A DNA stretch of 64,000 nucleotides from Paraconiothyrium sp. Pb-2020 (Eukaryota; Ascomycota; Dothideomycetes; Pleosporales; Didymosphaeriaceae). Under the pieces are notes generated by a model, which was not told where the DNA came from, did no database searches, and saw only the letters and a program-made list of their open reading frames with translations. This document shows positions 11,982-24,400 of the stretch, in pieces. Numbering within the stretch: the stretch's first letter is position 1; every line of letters begins with the position of its first letter. The translations under genes and the position numbers were made by a program. The stretch spans positions 2,604,001-2,668,000 of the forward strand of contig JAJUBI010000005.1 of assembly GCA_022419385.1 (NCBI GenBank), read 5' to 3'.

Positions 11982-13505
11982 TTAGCCCGCCTTGCCCGGC
12001 GCGATAATTGGGCTCGGCGCGCTGCCATCGACCTCCTGATGCTCGGCCTTTGTGCCCTTACCTCTCCATGTGCTGACTGCCGGAATGTCTGCCTTGAGCC
12101 TCTCCTCTTGGGTCGAGTATGCCTTAGGCGTGAGTTTGATCAGCGTGTGGAGCGGGACCTCCATCCAGGGGCTTTGCTCTTGCGGCACGTTCATGAAGTA
12201 GGCGTAGATACAACGGAGTATGGCTTGATGGGTGACGATCAAGATGTTTTCGCTACGCTCCAACTCCATGATGATGGGCTCCAGTCGTATAACCACGTCT
12301 CGGTATGATTCGCCGCCCAGGTAGCGGTAGTTGTATTTGTCCTCGTCGCGCTGCGCAAAATCTTCCGGGTACTTTTGTTCTATTTCGGCGTACGTGAGGC
12401 CGTCGCATACGCCAGAATCAAGCTCATCGAGAGCTTTCCATTCAAGTTTCTCAAACGACAGGAATCGCGCGGTCTGGATGGTCCTTTTCAGGGTAGACGT
12501 CCACACTGTGAGTCTGCGACCATCACCCACAGATTTCGCAACAAGACCAGGTAGAGCGTGTGCATATGCATCGCCTCGGTCGGATAGGTCAGCGTCCCCT
12601 CCAATCTGACCAGTCAAATTATATTTGGATTCTCCGTGCTACGAAGGTTAGCGTAGAAGATGGAAGTTTTCAAAGAGTAGTTACCCTTGATAGCCAAATC
12701 GAGCGAGGCTTTATGTGGAGGTTCATCAAGTAATATACTACTCGGCTCTGGAGGTAATCCTGGATCTGATTGATAATGACCTGCTTTCCGACATCGATCA
12801 ACTTAACGTAGGTAAGATCCCGCTCGTCTTCATCAATAGTCTCGTACACCTTCTCGTAATTTCGAATGCGGTTGCGGAAATCTGCAGCGGCCTCTTCGGG
12901 GTCTTGGCCAACGTAGTCTGGTGACGTAGTCTTGACTTCCAATATGTTGCTCATGATCAAATCTTCGTCATCGCATTTTGATTCAACAAAAAGAGTTTCA
13001 ATATTCTCTTTGGAACAGCGCTCTTGTATCCAACGACGTCGGCTCTTGGTTGAGTTTGTTGCATCCAAAATCGCGATCAGACCCCTGCCCTCGGCAAACC
13101 ATTTGCACATGTCATTGACGGCAGCTTCAGCAGCTGCTTTGCGCAAGCGCTCTCCTTCTGGGTTCGAAGTATCGAAGAATTCGGCGGACGGGTTCGGCGT
13201 CGCGGTGCGGCGGTATTGGCCGACATTGAATGTCTTAGCCTTGATGGACAACCAGTGGAGGTAACGAACGACTAGACAGTGCAAGGTCAGCGAGGCTCTT
13301 TGAGTGCGAACACACGAGTTGTACCTTTCTGTGCTATCAAGCTCTTGCCCCTCGCGGGCAGTCCCACCATGACGACGCATATCCGCGTATCCTCGGCCTG
13401 TACACCAGCTCCATTAGTCTTTCTGCTCGGCTTCACAAATTCCCCAGCAGGCACAGCGCGCATGTTGGGCGCGTAGACGCCATTGGTTCCTGTCATGGTG
13501 CGCAA
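11982..13505 (-). CDS. 6-phosphofructo-2-kinase/fructose-2,6-bisphosphatase
   Basis: This bifunctional cytosolic enzyme makes and destroys fructose-2,6-bisphosphate, the activator of phosphofructokinase-1. Exon 1 (13505 to about 13326) carries the kinase P-loop VVMVGLPARGKS. After an intron of about 53 bases, the kinase domain continues (VVRYLHWLSIKAKTFNVGQYRR, ILDATNSTKSRR, PDYVGQDPEEAAADFRNRI). A second intron (about 12630-12685) splits the bisphosphatase signature, giving LSR joined to HGESKYNLTGQIGGDADLS. The RHGE phosphohistidine motif, the Glu of LDSGVCDGLTYAEI and the second His of VTHQAILRC are all present. Both activities should therefore be retained, unlike yeast Pfk26, which lost the catalytic His. 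The start could be either Met near 13505/13496; an upstream N-terminal extension cannot be excluded. It ends with a Ser/Pro tail. Confidence 0.95.
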
Positions 13506-14974
13506 AAAGAAGACGGGTCTCGGTCAAAAGGTTTGGGAACGTGGTAGCTTTTACGGCGTGCAAGGTTTCCACGGTGACTGCGGGTCGGAACTCGGCCAAG
13601 ACTTTTCCCAACGGCGGCGACTGGTGTAGAGGGCGTCGCGAAATCTGGTTGTGGTTGCAAGTTCGATAGCGGCGGAGAGGGGCAATTGTGCGTTTATCGA
13701 ATGATGGGACTGGTGTTGCAGGGAGGAGGGTGAGGTTGCAGGGCTCTGAGATGGGGATCGGCTTTCGAGAAGCGAGAGGAAGTGAAGCTTGGGTTTGAAG
13801 ATTCCCCGCATTTGCACCGCGCTTTGTATTAGAGCATCCGAGAAGGGCCAGGACGGCGTGGCAGAACAGTACGACACTGGCAGCAGCGCGTCGTCAATCA
13901 GCGTGCGTGCGTTGGTTGGCTCGTCGGCAGCGTACCGTGTGGTTGGTGCTGGAAACTTGGGGGTGGGCGGATGCCGCTGGCAGCTCAGGAACGGGCAAAC
14001 CTAGCTCGCTGCTGACGATGTGAAGGATGGAGTGCGGGCGTGGGATGCCGTCGCGGAGCTGCAGCTGCAAAATGGCGCAATGGAAACAGGCCGGGCGGCG
14101 CGGGCCCAAAAGTTTTGCGCTCGAATGCTCGTGTGCCTCCACGATGGTGACGTCCAATGCCGTAGATTGCGTTGAGCCGGCGTTTTCCATGTCGCTGCAG
14201 CAGCCGCAGAGTGATGCCTCTTCTCGCCGAGTGCCGGGATCGCACTGAGAGGCCAGACCTTGGTGGCATCGTCTCGAGCGCCGTTGGTCCAGTGCGGAAA
14301 CGAATCGAGCGGACAATCGAAATGCACGTACCGTGGAGATGGAGTAGTTCCTGACCCGCGCCATCTTGGCTGCTTCCACAGACAGATACTCTTCGCCCTC
14401 GTTGCTTGCCTTCACTTGTTCTTGCACCGGGCGATTGCGGCCTGCGGGGTGGTGGGGCGATGGCGCTCAGTGTAGGGGCAGCGAGGGAACAGCAAGCCGC
14501 ACCGGACGAGATGCAGTCGCTGCGTCTGCGATCTGCCAAGTAGACGAAGTTGCAGGTCCGGAAGGAAGTAGTCGAACGAGTCGCGACTACTTGTTGCGCC
14601 GAGCGCGACTTCGGCTGTTACAAGCTGGCGATGCCTTATCAGTACAGCACGACACGCAAAAGCACCGTTTGAGTCGCTAAGCCAACTGCAATCCCTACCT
14701 CGTCAGAACACGTCAGAGCAGTTTACGCTGTCATTCACCGAACGCTGTCAGCCAGTGCTGTCATTTGTACCTAACTACCTAATGTCTTCTACCCCCTGAA
14801 CGTTTACCTCAACGCGGTGCGGCCGTGGTCGTGAAACTGTGGGTATATAGCACTACCAAAACAAACGCTGCCATCGAGAATGAGAATGCAAATGCAGGAC
14901 CGCCTATCCGAAATCTGAATCGCACGCATGGCCGATTTCTGCTCGAATCGTTGGCCAACGCCAACATGATTGCT
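13506..14974. other. GC-rich interval, no confirmed gene
   Basis: Lies between the start of the bifunctional phosphofructokinase gene and the 3' end of RXT3. Several long frames occur on the minus strand (13894-14427, 13985-14539). One begins MQEQVKASNEGEEYLSVEAAKMARVRNYSIST and runs into a good donor (GTACGT) at about 14332, so a small spliced gene or an upstream exon of the neighbour is possible. The downstream frames do not resemble any family, and overlapping frames on both strands are expected at this base composition. Confidence 0.35.
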
Positions 14975-17900
14975 TCAAGCGGACAGCTTCGTCAGCCCAT
15001 TGACGGCTCTGAACACATCGTCACCACCGCTCTTCAACGATAACAGCGCCGCGCTCGCGTCTAGACGTCTTTTCAAAGCTGCTGCCGTCCTTTCCTGTCC
15101 ACGGCTTCCCATGCCCTCGTCAACCCAGCGTATTTTGTTGATTGTGAAGCTCAGCCCGTCATGATTCGAGCTCCTGCGACTGGTAATGCCGTATTCCGTT
15201 GTCCCCGTAAATTCCTCAAGCTTTGGCAGTATCAAAAGCTCGATTTGCAGATCCATATCGGCGGGTGGTATGACAGGAGCCACCGGAAGCTTTTCCAGAC
15301 TATCTTGGGCATCGCTCGGATCGTTGGCCAGGGACAGCCGAGGGTCTAACATCTTCACGTCCACCGTTTCGTCCCACTCGCCCCGAATCCATCCAGAATG
15401 TATTGCAGCAGCTATCGGATCCGAATCATCGCTATAGACACGCGCCCCCCATAGATGGCGTTGTAGTACGATTTGTTGTCTCTGCCGTGGCTTCAAGTAG
15501 AACCGAGGTACTCGGATGGTGTACGTGCAATTGATGGGATTGATCAAGAAGCGGGGAAGTTTCTTCGGTTTCGAAGCATACCCAAATTGATCGTCTAGTG
15601 ATGAATTAGGCTTGGGTAACTCGGTCGTTGTTGCATAGAGCTGACTCCCGAGATGCTTGCGGGGTCTCTGTGCTGCCTCATCTAGAATATGTTGTATATT
15701 GTGGACTTTGGGAGGGGGCGGAGGTGAAGATACAGAAGGCTGGAAAGACCTCGGAGCATGATGATGATGGTGTGATGCCCCATGGTAGTGATGACGGTGA
15801 TGCGGAGCGTTAGAATTCCCATTGGTCGCTTGCAGGCTTTCTTCGTCACCCTTATGATGATGGTGGTGGCTAATGAAGGGTTAGCACGATGTTCAGATGA
15901 ACACATTGATGGAAAACTTACTGGTGAGCATGCGCGTGATGGTGATGATGGTGGGAATGCTTGTTGCGCTTGTTGCCTCGCATGCCAAGGGGTGTGTTCC
16001 GTCCATCGTTGTCTTCTTCATCGAAAATGTCCTCATCCTTGACTCGTTTCGACTTTCGTCCATTCTGCGAGCTCACTCGCTGGAGACGAAGGTGTTCGTT
16101 GAGGTCCGTCCCGGGAGGAAGCGTGTCTTGCGCACCTTGCGGCATCGGACTTCCTCTTGATGGCGTTGAGCTTCCCAAACCACCGAGACCAGAAAACATT
16201 CGCCCGAATTCGCTTTTAACATGAGGGTCTTTTCCAATTGAGAGCGGTTGCGCTTGTGCACCCTGTACGGCTTGTGGAAGCGGGGATGCTCGACCAGTGC
16301 GGCGGTTAGCGTCAGGTCCGAATGCCAGGAATGATCTGCTCTGATCATACATGGAGCGACCCAGATATCCGCTTCCTCCAGAAGATAAAGAACGAAACAA
16401 CTGCTCAGATTTGTGTCTATCGATTGAGGTAGGATCAGATGTTGGTGGCGCATGGTATTGTTCCACAACCCGATGGCTCAAGTGATCCAAGCTCCGTCCA
16501 CGAACCATGTCTTCAGGGCCAGGCCCGCTGTAAGGTGATGGGCCTTGGGGCGGTGCTGAGTAGCCGCCGTAACCACGGTAGAGTCCATGTGGCTCCTCCC
16601 TTTGGGGTTCCGGTTCTCGTGCGGCTTCTTCTGGAAGAGGATGACGCCACAGACTGCGAGGGGCCTGTGGTCCTATGGCCCCTCGAGATACATTAGGAGG
16701 CCCAAAAGCTGATTGGGAAACAGGCTGGACTGTGGACGGACGGTTCCGGTCCGATACAGAATCCGGTGCACCAGCAAGTCCAAGCTCTGCAGCACTGGGG
16801 CGCGAATGGTGACTTTCCCCTAACGTTCGGCGTCTCTCTTCAGGAGGCCCGTTTGGTGGACGTCTCTGTCCGAAGATATCGTAGCTTGTCCTGATTTCGT
16901 GTTCTGGAAGCCCAGGGCCACTGGGCTGGCTGCTAGGTCGAGGCGGGACGGTCGCAGCCACCTGTCGTTGGTCCCTTGCGTGGAGATCGCTCAAAGGAGA
17001 AGGATAGGGGCGCTGCGCTTGAAAGATCATTGGTTTGTAAGGCTGCGACGTATGCGGGAGCGCGGGACGACCCTGATCTGGGGAGCCTTGGGAGTGGTTG
17101 TACGCCCGCGGCGGTGAGCCAGCGGTATATGTGTGACCCTCGGGCGCTCGTGGGGCGTTGTTGCCATACAAGTGTCTTTCTGGAGACGGCTGGCGACGGA
17201 AGGATGGGAAGTCTGACCTGGGCCCAGACGGAGGGCCACGCCTTGGCGAAGGTGGTTGCATACTGTGACTGTTTGTCGACGGCGCATTTGTAGGAGGTGA
17301 CGGGTGTGATTGTGACGTTTGATGGGGCGCACCGGGCTCACCGCCTCCGATGAGGGACGAGATAGACATGCTGCTCCCTGGTCGGTGATGCGCCTGGCCT
17401 AATCCAGGGAGCTCCCGGTTGCCTCCAAGAGCTGGACCGTATGGAGCGCGTTGCGACTGCGACGCATGGTTGTGTTGTTGATGTTGCTGTTGCGGCGACG
17501 ATGGGGGTGGCATGTGTGGTCGCGCAAAGGACGGCGGTGGAGGTGGTGGTTCATGTGATGAAGCTGCCGAGGGTTAGCTGGTGTCGAGTATATAAGCAAA
17601 CAGCGTAAAGTGGAGTCTCACCTCCATAGCGAGTTGGGGGGCTCGCGCCGCCTGGTGAGCGTCTGCGTGACGCATCGTAGGGATACGGCGACTGATTTGG
17701 CGTAGCGTGCGAGGAACTCATTGACGGCGGTAGAGGAGGGCCGTTGTGATGATGGGAGGCATCGACAGCATGAGGACGCGCTAGGTGATCGTCAGAGTAG
17801 TTCCGATACGGCTAGGGGAATAGCATGTGGAGCAGGGGGAGGTTCGCTTAGCGTGCCAGCAGTGATGCATGACTGTTTTTTGCGCATTGGCAGCTCGAAG

Positions 17901-18437
17901 GCGGATTGTACCGAGGAGCGCGATTTGCAAAGCCGCTGCCACGGACGAGCATTGCCTGTCCTACCACCTTGTGCCCGTCCGAAATGGGGTAGTAGCATCG
18001 CCGGTGTAGGACAGCTCTGCCGCGTCGGTCTCGCGGCCACGCGACTTGCTCAAGAGGCATCCGAGACGGAGCGGCAGCGTCCAAGACAACAATAACTCGC
18101 GTGTTGCACCAAAGCGCAGAGCCCACAAGGTGAAGTGTGGCGTACCTGAATTTCCCCATCCCATCTGTCTCTCGCTCGCTGGCGCGGTTTCGGGACCCAG
18201 CACTCCATAGCTACCTCGGCGAGCATGTTGCGCGTTCGTGGGAGGGTAGAAGGGGTCGCGGCGAGCGGAGGAATAAGGGTCGGTGGCGAAGGGAACGTGG
18301 ACGGGCGGTTGCGGCTGGGAGGCGGGAGGATAACCACCAGCGTGTGCAGGCGGCGGGGGCGGCTGGCGGTGGTTCTGGTGGTGGTTCGGCTTGTGGACAG
18401 GCGCGTATGGGCTCGGGTGCGTCTGGCGGGCGTCCAT
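14975..18437 (-). CDS. RXT3: Histone deacetylation protein Rxt3
   Basis: Rxt3 is a subunit of the large Rpd3 histone deacetylase complex. Four exons are visible: 18437-18146 (MDARQTHPSPYAP...), about 17781-17622, about 17564-15909, and about 15875-14975. The acceptors AACCCTCGGCAG and AACCCTTCATTAG are clear. The first ~750 residues are Pro/Ser/Gln/His-rich and disordered. A run of His flanks the third intron (HSHHHHHHAHAH, then HHHHH, HHRHHYH and HHHHH). The C-terminal 260 residues hold the Rxt3 domain: CTYTIRVPRFYLKPRQRQQI, RHLWGARVYSDDSDPIAAAIHSGWIRGEW, and a second part LPKLEEFTGTTEYGITSRRS. The total is about 1000 residues, long for the family because of the linker. The gene shares its upstream region with BTN1. 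Intron 1 (about 360 bases) is unusually long and might hide a small exon. Confidence 0.9.
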
Positions 18438-19087
18438 GTTGGCCAGCGATGAGGTTTTGCGGACGTGGACTCGGGCGCGAAGTAGAGGAATGCTCGATGC
18501 AGCGGTGAATCAATGGTATGAGCACAGCGGGGTTGCGGTCATGTTGCTGGCAGAAACTGGCGCGGTGCCAATGGAGATGCTGCTCTCCGGGGAGGAAAGC
18601 AGAGCGACGAGGCGACGAGGAGACGAGAATCCATATCTGCAGGTGCATTGGATTCGGGTCATAGCGTCAGTGGAGCCTTGCGAGCTGCGAAAGCCACAAG
18701 TCGCTCCCCGCAATTCCACCCTGGCGGGCGGCTGGGTCCGCCGGGCCATTTGCTCGAACAAAGGCCTGGTGACGCACAGTATCAAGCCAGCCTGGGCGTG
18801 TGCAATGCGTTGCCGCCGGTCCTACGGGCGGACTGCGCGCGTGCATCGTGTGCTCTCGCCCTGAACCGGGCTTCCTTACGTACCCATTTGTTTGGGGCCC
18901 ACCGCCTTTTCGTTGTGCGCGGCACGCTTCCGATCAGCCTCATCCATGGATCAATGCAGGTCCGGTGGCCCCGACTCCCCTCCCCCGATCTCACACGCGT
19001 CCGTGCATTGCTTATCGCCGTCACGCCGCGCACCTCACGCGCCTTGCAGCTGGCTGGTGAAGACGTCGCCCGTCTGCCTCCTCGCCC
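18438..19087. promoter_or_regulatory. Shared RXT3/BTN1 divergent promoter
   Basis: About 650 bases between the start codons of RXT3 (minus) and BTN1 (plus). Open frames on both strands are chance GC-rich frames. No TATA box or repeat stands out. Confidence 0.5.
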
Positions 19088-20809
19088 ATGCCTCTCCCGA
19101 TGCCTGGCTCGACCTCCCGGGAGCTGTACTGGGCCCGCATCAAGGCCGTCTGGCACGCCGCTGATCCTCGCGTGTGTGCCGCCTTCTGGCTCTTCGGTAC
19201 GTTCAGTGCAGCCTCGGACGGCAACGCTGCAGTGATGCTTATCCCAGCCTCTAGGTCTGATCAACAATGTATGTCGTGCACCTGCTTCCAACCAGGTTTC
19301 TTCCTCGGCACGTCTCACGTCGTCGAGTCGAATACAGAGCTTACTTGTCTAGCTCCACTGACATGGCTGTTCTTCAGGTACTCTATGTCATCATCCTCTC
19401 TTCTGCCCTCGATCTCGTAGGTCCGAGCGTGCCCAAAGGCATAGTCCTCCTCGCCGACGTGATACCTTCGTTCGTCACCAAGCTTTGCGCGCCCTACTTC
19501 ATTCACAAGATACCTTACAACATCCGAATACTCATTTTTTGCGCCCTTTCAGCTTGCGGTATGCTCGTGATTGCTCTCACACCTCAACTGCAAGATGCAA
19601 AATCCATCACCATAAAGATGTGTGGCGTCATGCTAGCTAGCCTGAGCAGTGGGGGAGGAGAGCTCAGTTTCTTGGGCTTGACGCACTACTACGGGCACTT
19701 TGCTCTTGCGAGCTGGGGTAGCGGGACTGGAGGGTGCGTATTCTTGCAACTCATCGCGGACTCACAGTCGTCCGCGGTTGCACCAGACTCATCGCTAACC
19801 GCTGTCTTCTCTCTCATAGCGCCGGACTCATCGGTGCCGGAGCCTATGCCGTTCTCACAACAAGCCTCCAGGTTAGCCCGCGAGATGCCTTGCTGGCATT
19901 CTCCTTCCTACCGGCGATAATGCTCGTCAGCTTCTTCGTCATACTTCCTCTGGGCCCTCTTCGAGCATCGTCAAGCCAGCATGCGGGCTATGAAGCAATT
20001 GACGAAGATGATGCACTCAATGAAGAGGAGGAATTGGATACCCATCCCGAGAATGCGAGTCTACTGGCTACTTCAATGCACTCGGCTTCTGGTCGCAGCT
20101 TCACCGCAGCCAAGAGTAGCCGCCTGGCATCGACAATAGTGGGTTTCAAGGCTAACCTTAGGCGCGCGAGAGGCCTCTTCATTCCCTAGTAAGTTATGCT
20201 TCTCCCGTGAACACAATCGGAATGCCTGGTCTAAAAGAATGCCCAGTATGCTTCCGCTGCTTCTGGTATACATCGCAGAGTACACCATCAACCAAGGCGT
20301 CGCACCTACTTTGCTCTTTCCTCTATCGTCGAGTCCCTTCGACGAATACCGGTCCTTCTACTCTACTTACAGTGCTATCTACCAAGTTGGCGTCTTCATC
20401 TCACGATCATCTACTCCGTTCATCCGGATCCACCAGCTTTACTTCCCCTCCTTCCTGCAAGTCGCGAATCTGGTCCTCCTCACTTTGCACGGTAAGCACT
20501 TCTCTCCCCTGCGGCGCTCAAGACTCGCTGTGATCTGACAATGCAGCAATGTTCAACTTCCTCCCCAATTTCTACGTAGTGTGTGTGATCATCTTCTGGG
20601 AAGGGTTGCTTGGTGGCCTGGTCTACGTCTCGACATTCGCGGAGATAACGGACAATGTACTCAAGGAAGATCGCGAGTTCAGTCTGGGAGCGACGAGCGT
20701 GAGCGATTCGGGTGGTATCTGCATCGCAGGCTTTGTGGGCATGGCCTTCGAGCTATGGTTGTGCAAGTGGCAGGTTGAGCACGGTCGCGACTACTGTAAG
20801 CCGCAATGA
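19088..20809 (+). CDS. BTN1: Battenin/CLN3 homologue Btn1
   Basis: Btn1/CLN3 is a polytopic membrane protein of the vacuole/lysosome and Golgi, linked to vacuolar pH and basic amino-acid balance. I place six exons: 19088-19196, 19255-19268, 19378-19733, 19820-20188, 20247-20491 and 20547-20809, giving 451 residues, within the fungal range. Exon 2 is only 14 bases and encodes the end of FGLINN. Family features include FWLFGLINNVLYVIILSSALDLVGP, PKGIVLLADVIPSFVTKLCAPYF, the Gly/Ser-rich loop LASLSSGGGELSFLGLTHYYG, GAGLIGAGAYA, the acidic cytosolic loop EAIDEDDALNEEEELD, and the C-terminal block FWEGLLGGLVYVSTFAEI with LGATSVSDSGGICIAG. There are about ten hydrophobic segments. The Tyr-Met-Leu-Pro-Leu join at exon 4/5 restores a transmembrane helix. 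High confidence. Confidence 0.95.
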
Positions 20810-21246
20810 AATCCCAAAATACCCTTCCGATGCGGCACCTGCCAGCGTACCACCAAATGGAAATCTAGGTTCTGTATTGCCTCAGTGCGTGGGGCCCCAT
20901 GTTGATCCATTCATAACGGACTGGATATGAAAATAATTAAGTATGTTCATGGAAATTGCGCGCCTGCCTTTTCTATTGACAAGACGCGGCGACAACATCG
21001 TATAAACAACCCAAAGACGGGTAGCTGCACCTCTTTCACGCCCACAAGACCTTCAATCCATTCTTCTTTGTTGGCAACCACTCCGTTACGAGCAAGAGCA
21101 TCGGACCAAGCGTGGCTGCTGTCCCCGCAAGCTGCGGCACGCATTTGCGCAATCCGTCGGCTGTTTGTGGTTCATCAAGCCACGTGCTAATCTGACTCTG
21201 TTTCTAACGATCATTACATCGGGCCAGTATCAAAGAACCCGCTGCC
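20810..21246. other. Intergenic spacer
   Basis: Spacer between the BTN1 stop and the next candidate start. There are only short frames and no recognised element. Confidence 0.5.
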
Positions 21247-23926
21247 ATGTCTATCTACAAAGATTATGCGAGCTCCGACTCTGCGACGGTCGCCAGCGAC
21301 ACAAGCCACAAAGAGCCTGCGAAACTTATCTGGCAGAAGTCCAATACGATCCCTTTTTACGTTATTCCTCCAAACTTACGACCCTCTTCACCTTTGAGAA
21401 CAGCTCGTGCGGACGACAACGTAATTATCTTGAAGCTTGCTGCCCTCGCTACCCGCGTGCCCGATCTACATGCTTTTCAGTGGCGGCTCTTGGATGCCCG
21501 ATATGAACGCGTCTCAAAGCTACTGCACAACAATCACTCCATGAATATGATGTTTGCTTCGCTCTCAATCAGCTTGATCGAGAGGAAGCGGAAGCTGAAG
21601 ACACACGATATTCAACAGCCCCGGAGCCGATCCACGTAATTAAATTGCACACTACGGTCTCTTCAACGCCGCTAGTCTACCCAGTTCCTATCGCGCAGGA
21701 TAAAGTTGTATCATGCTTTGACTACATGCGAACCATTCAATCCACAGAAGAATCTGCTAAGGTAAATGGGTACTGTTCGTCAGATTGTCGAAGGAACACT
21801 CACCATATCCTAGCGAATGAAGACTGCCCTGAAACCGCGTGAAAGTTCCGTATCACCGATCCTGCACTCTAATACCATGCTAACAGCCTTGCGGGAAACC
21901 ACCACTCACGCCTCTGGACACTCAGATCCAATTCAACGAGAAAAAGGCCCTACCCCGCTTGTGATCCAAGCAAGCAGACCCTTTCAGCACAGTACCGTAT
22001 CAACTCAGTCGTTGAGGGGATACCAGCAGAGACGGAAGAATGAGGAACGGGATGGTCAGGTGGTGCTTCTCAAGGGAAAGGGATCTGCACCTCTTGAGCT
22101 AAGCAACTTCGGCGACGAAGACTTCAATGACAGTAATGTCATCGATACACTCGAAACTGTTCTTGATAGAAAGCCTTACGAGCATAATGATGTGCAATAC
22201 ATCGACAAGCTTGTCGGGGGCATCCAGGCGTACTTGGACGTGTCTGTAAGTGAGCATACACGGCGATCAGTCATCCAATCACATCATTTTAGTACCGGCG
22301 AATCTACCTCTACCCAAAGTTGTGTTCTATGCCCGGCCGTTTCCCTACCCTTGATACTGACGTTGCGCATGCTGAAATTATGCCTAAAACTCAGAGCATT
22401 TTATACCCCGAAATCCAACTGAAGTCGGTAATCACCCCCTTCTGCCTTCCAGGATCTTAAGCACCCAAGCGGCCCCTAGGAAGCGTCAACGGCCTGTAGT
22501 CATTGATTCCGGAAATAAATCCAGCATATCAATACCACAGCCTCGACATACCAAAAGAATAGACCCCATCGCACACAACAAATACACTCGACATACCAGA
22601 AGATCCCCCAGGTACATCTGCGACAATGATGAAGACAATTCCCACAAAGGTACAGACCTTTCCAAGGCGCGAAGGCAAACACGAACAATTAGTGGCATGA
22701 AGAAGGGCTATGACCACGGGTATTTTCATCCAAAACCTAAGGACTGGCACGTCAAGAATTCGCAACCCACCATCATCACCATGGAGGAGCTTCGAGGAAT
22801 GGACATCGAACAGCAGCAATACCCGGTTGAAGTGGTCAGTGAAGCTTGATCGGTGTATTCGTATTAGTATCTGCTTACAGACCTTAGATGATCAAGCAAG
22901 GCGTTACTAGTGAGATTCACAATACGAAAGAGTTGCTGTGTTTTATGCAACAGCACTGTATACATAGAGATACGGCTAGGAAGTAGGGTGTTCTGCCAGA
23001 CCAGTGTCACCTTCACAAAAAGAATAGCCCTGTAGTATCCACGGTTTCGACCCTTCGTAGACCTATCAATTCTCTCAGCCAAAATTGCACTTCTCAGATG
23101 ATGGTAACAAACTTCATCGTGACCGCTCAATCTAAACAATACAAGAACAAGATTACAGGTTCGAGTGAGGCTGACTCGTTGCATGCAGCAAGCAATGCTG
23201 GCATAGATGATCCAAGATTGGCGAGCAACATACAGCACACAACAGTCACGACTTCAAATCTACAGAAGAAACTCTTAGCGGATGTGCAACTACGAGTTTC
23301 GCTCGTGACGAGAGCTTTACGTTCGGGACGCACCGGTAAAAAGGAGCGAGAGCTACTAGCAGCTTTCAGGTTTCAAATACAAGACTCGTTGGGCATCTAC
23401 AGCGACTCGGTCACACAAATAATTCGGGCATCGACTGATACCGCAGAAACCAGGCCGACGGATGACCATTTTGACCGGACCTCTACGAAGCCAACGATCT
23501 TCGCAACTTTCAACAAAGACCCCGCAACGAACGAGTTAAAGGTCATGTGGAAGAGTCGGCGCGACTCTTCCAGCTTTATTGGAGCTTCAAGTGGCGGTAT
23601 GCCGGACGTTCACGACCATGCGTGCAGTGGACCGTCAGACAAACCAACAGGGCCCACTACAATCACATCCTCTCCGACCGAATGGGGGCAATCAGACTCC
23701 ATTACCGACCATCGCTCACAGTTGTCGCTCTTGGAGGCTCGTTGTGCCTTCTGCGGCAAGCAACCTCCGAGGCACCCCAACATTACCCGACATCCTGCAA
23801 TCACGTGGTCTGTTTGTTTCCAAGGTTTGCGTTGGAGAAGCTCAGGATAGAGCGTGGCCTCAGCATTCCACGTGCCCGGCTTGTGCGACTGTGATCAGGA
23901 AATGGACACCGCTTCACTGTTTCTAA
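21247..23926 (+). CDS. Unrecognised multi-exon gene or decaying gene with zinc-finger-like end
   Basis: I do not recognise the family. Coding-like blocks lie in order: 21247-21639 (MSIYKDYASSDSATVASDTS...); about 21665-21761, spliced by GTAAATGGG...CCATATCCTAG into 21814-22245 (AK/RMKTALKPRESS, later NVIDTLETVLDRKPYEHNDV and LVGGIQAYLDVS); 22295 onward (YRRIYLYPKLCSMPGRF) after a GTAAGT...TTTTAG intron; 22457-22849 (APRKRQRPVVIDSGNKSSIS...), a long frame without an early ATG; and 22990-23850 (NSLSQNCTSQMMVTNFIVTA..., ARCAFCGKQPPRHP). Some joins are not frame-compatible (near 21639 and 22435), and the Cys/His motifs at the 3' end fall in three different frames. This may be two genes, or a gene under decay. 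It is polar, Ser/Thr-rich and lacks membrane segments. Confidence 0.4.
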
Positions 23927-24400
23927 AGTTGCTGTGTCTTGCGCTCCCCTATAATTTTCGATACAACAGTCAGAGCCGTCACGGCTGAACGGGTGTCATC
24001 AATATCAGCATGGGATAATTCCATACGAAAGCTGTGGGACGTCAGTATGGAGCGTTCTATGGGAAAAAGGAATGCGTTGTCACTGGTAGCATTATGATTC
24101 TTCTCTATGTGTTGCACAGTACGATGTATGCGCGTTTTGAGTTTGGGAGTATTGGTCAGTATTGGTCTTTTCTGCTCAGTAACGCGTCCAGGGATCTAAG
24201 AAAACTAGCATTTAGCATTCATAGCATAGCTCGGCATCATACCCACCACTCCATAGAATCATACCACAGGAATTGCAGCGCTTGTGGTCAATGGACAAAG
24301 TAGATCAGATTTTCCGCACAATGCCTTGTCTAGCTAGAATACACGTCTCCACTCTTCCTTCGACCTCCGTCCTTCCGCACAGCAATGTCATGCATAATAT
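23927..24400. other. Intergenic spacer
   Basis: Convergent spacer up to the ATP5 stop codon. Nothing was recognised except short overlapping frames. Confidence 0.5.

Noticed and set aside
13894..14539. Two overlapping minus-strand frames of 177 and 184 codons
   Set aside because: Only the first ~33 codons of one frame look coding; the rest is low-complexity GC-driven sequence. Kept only as an unassigned interval.
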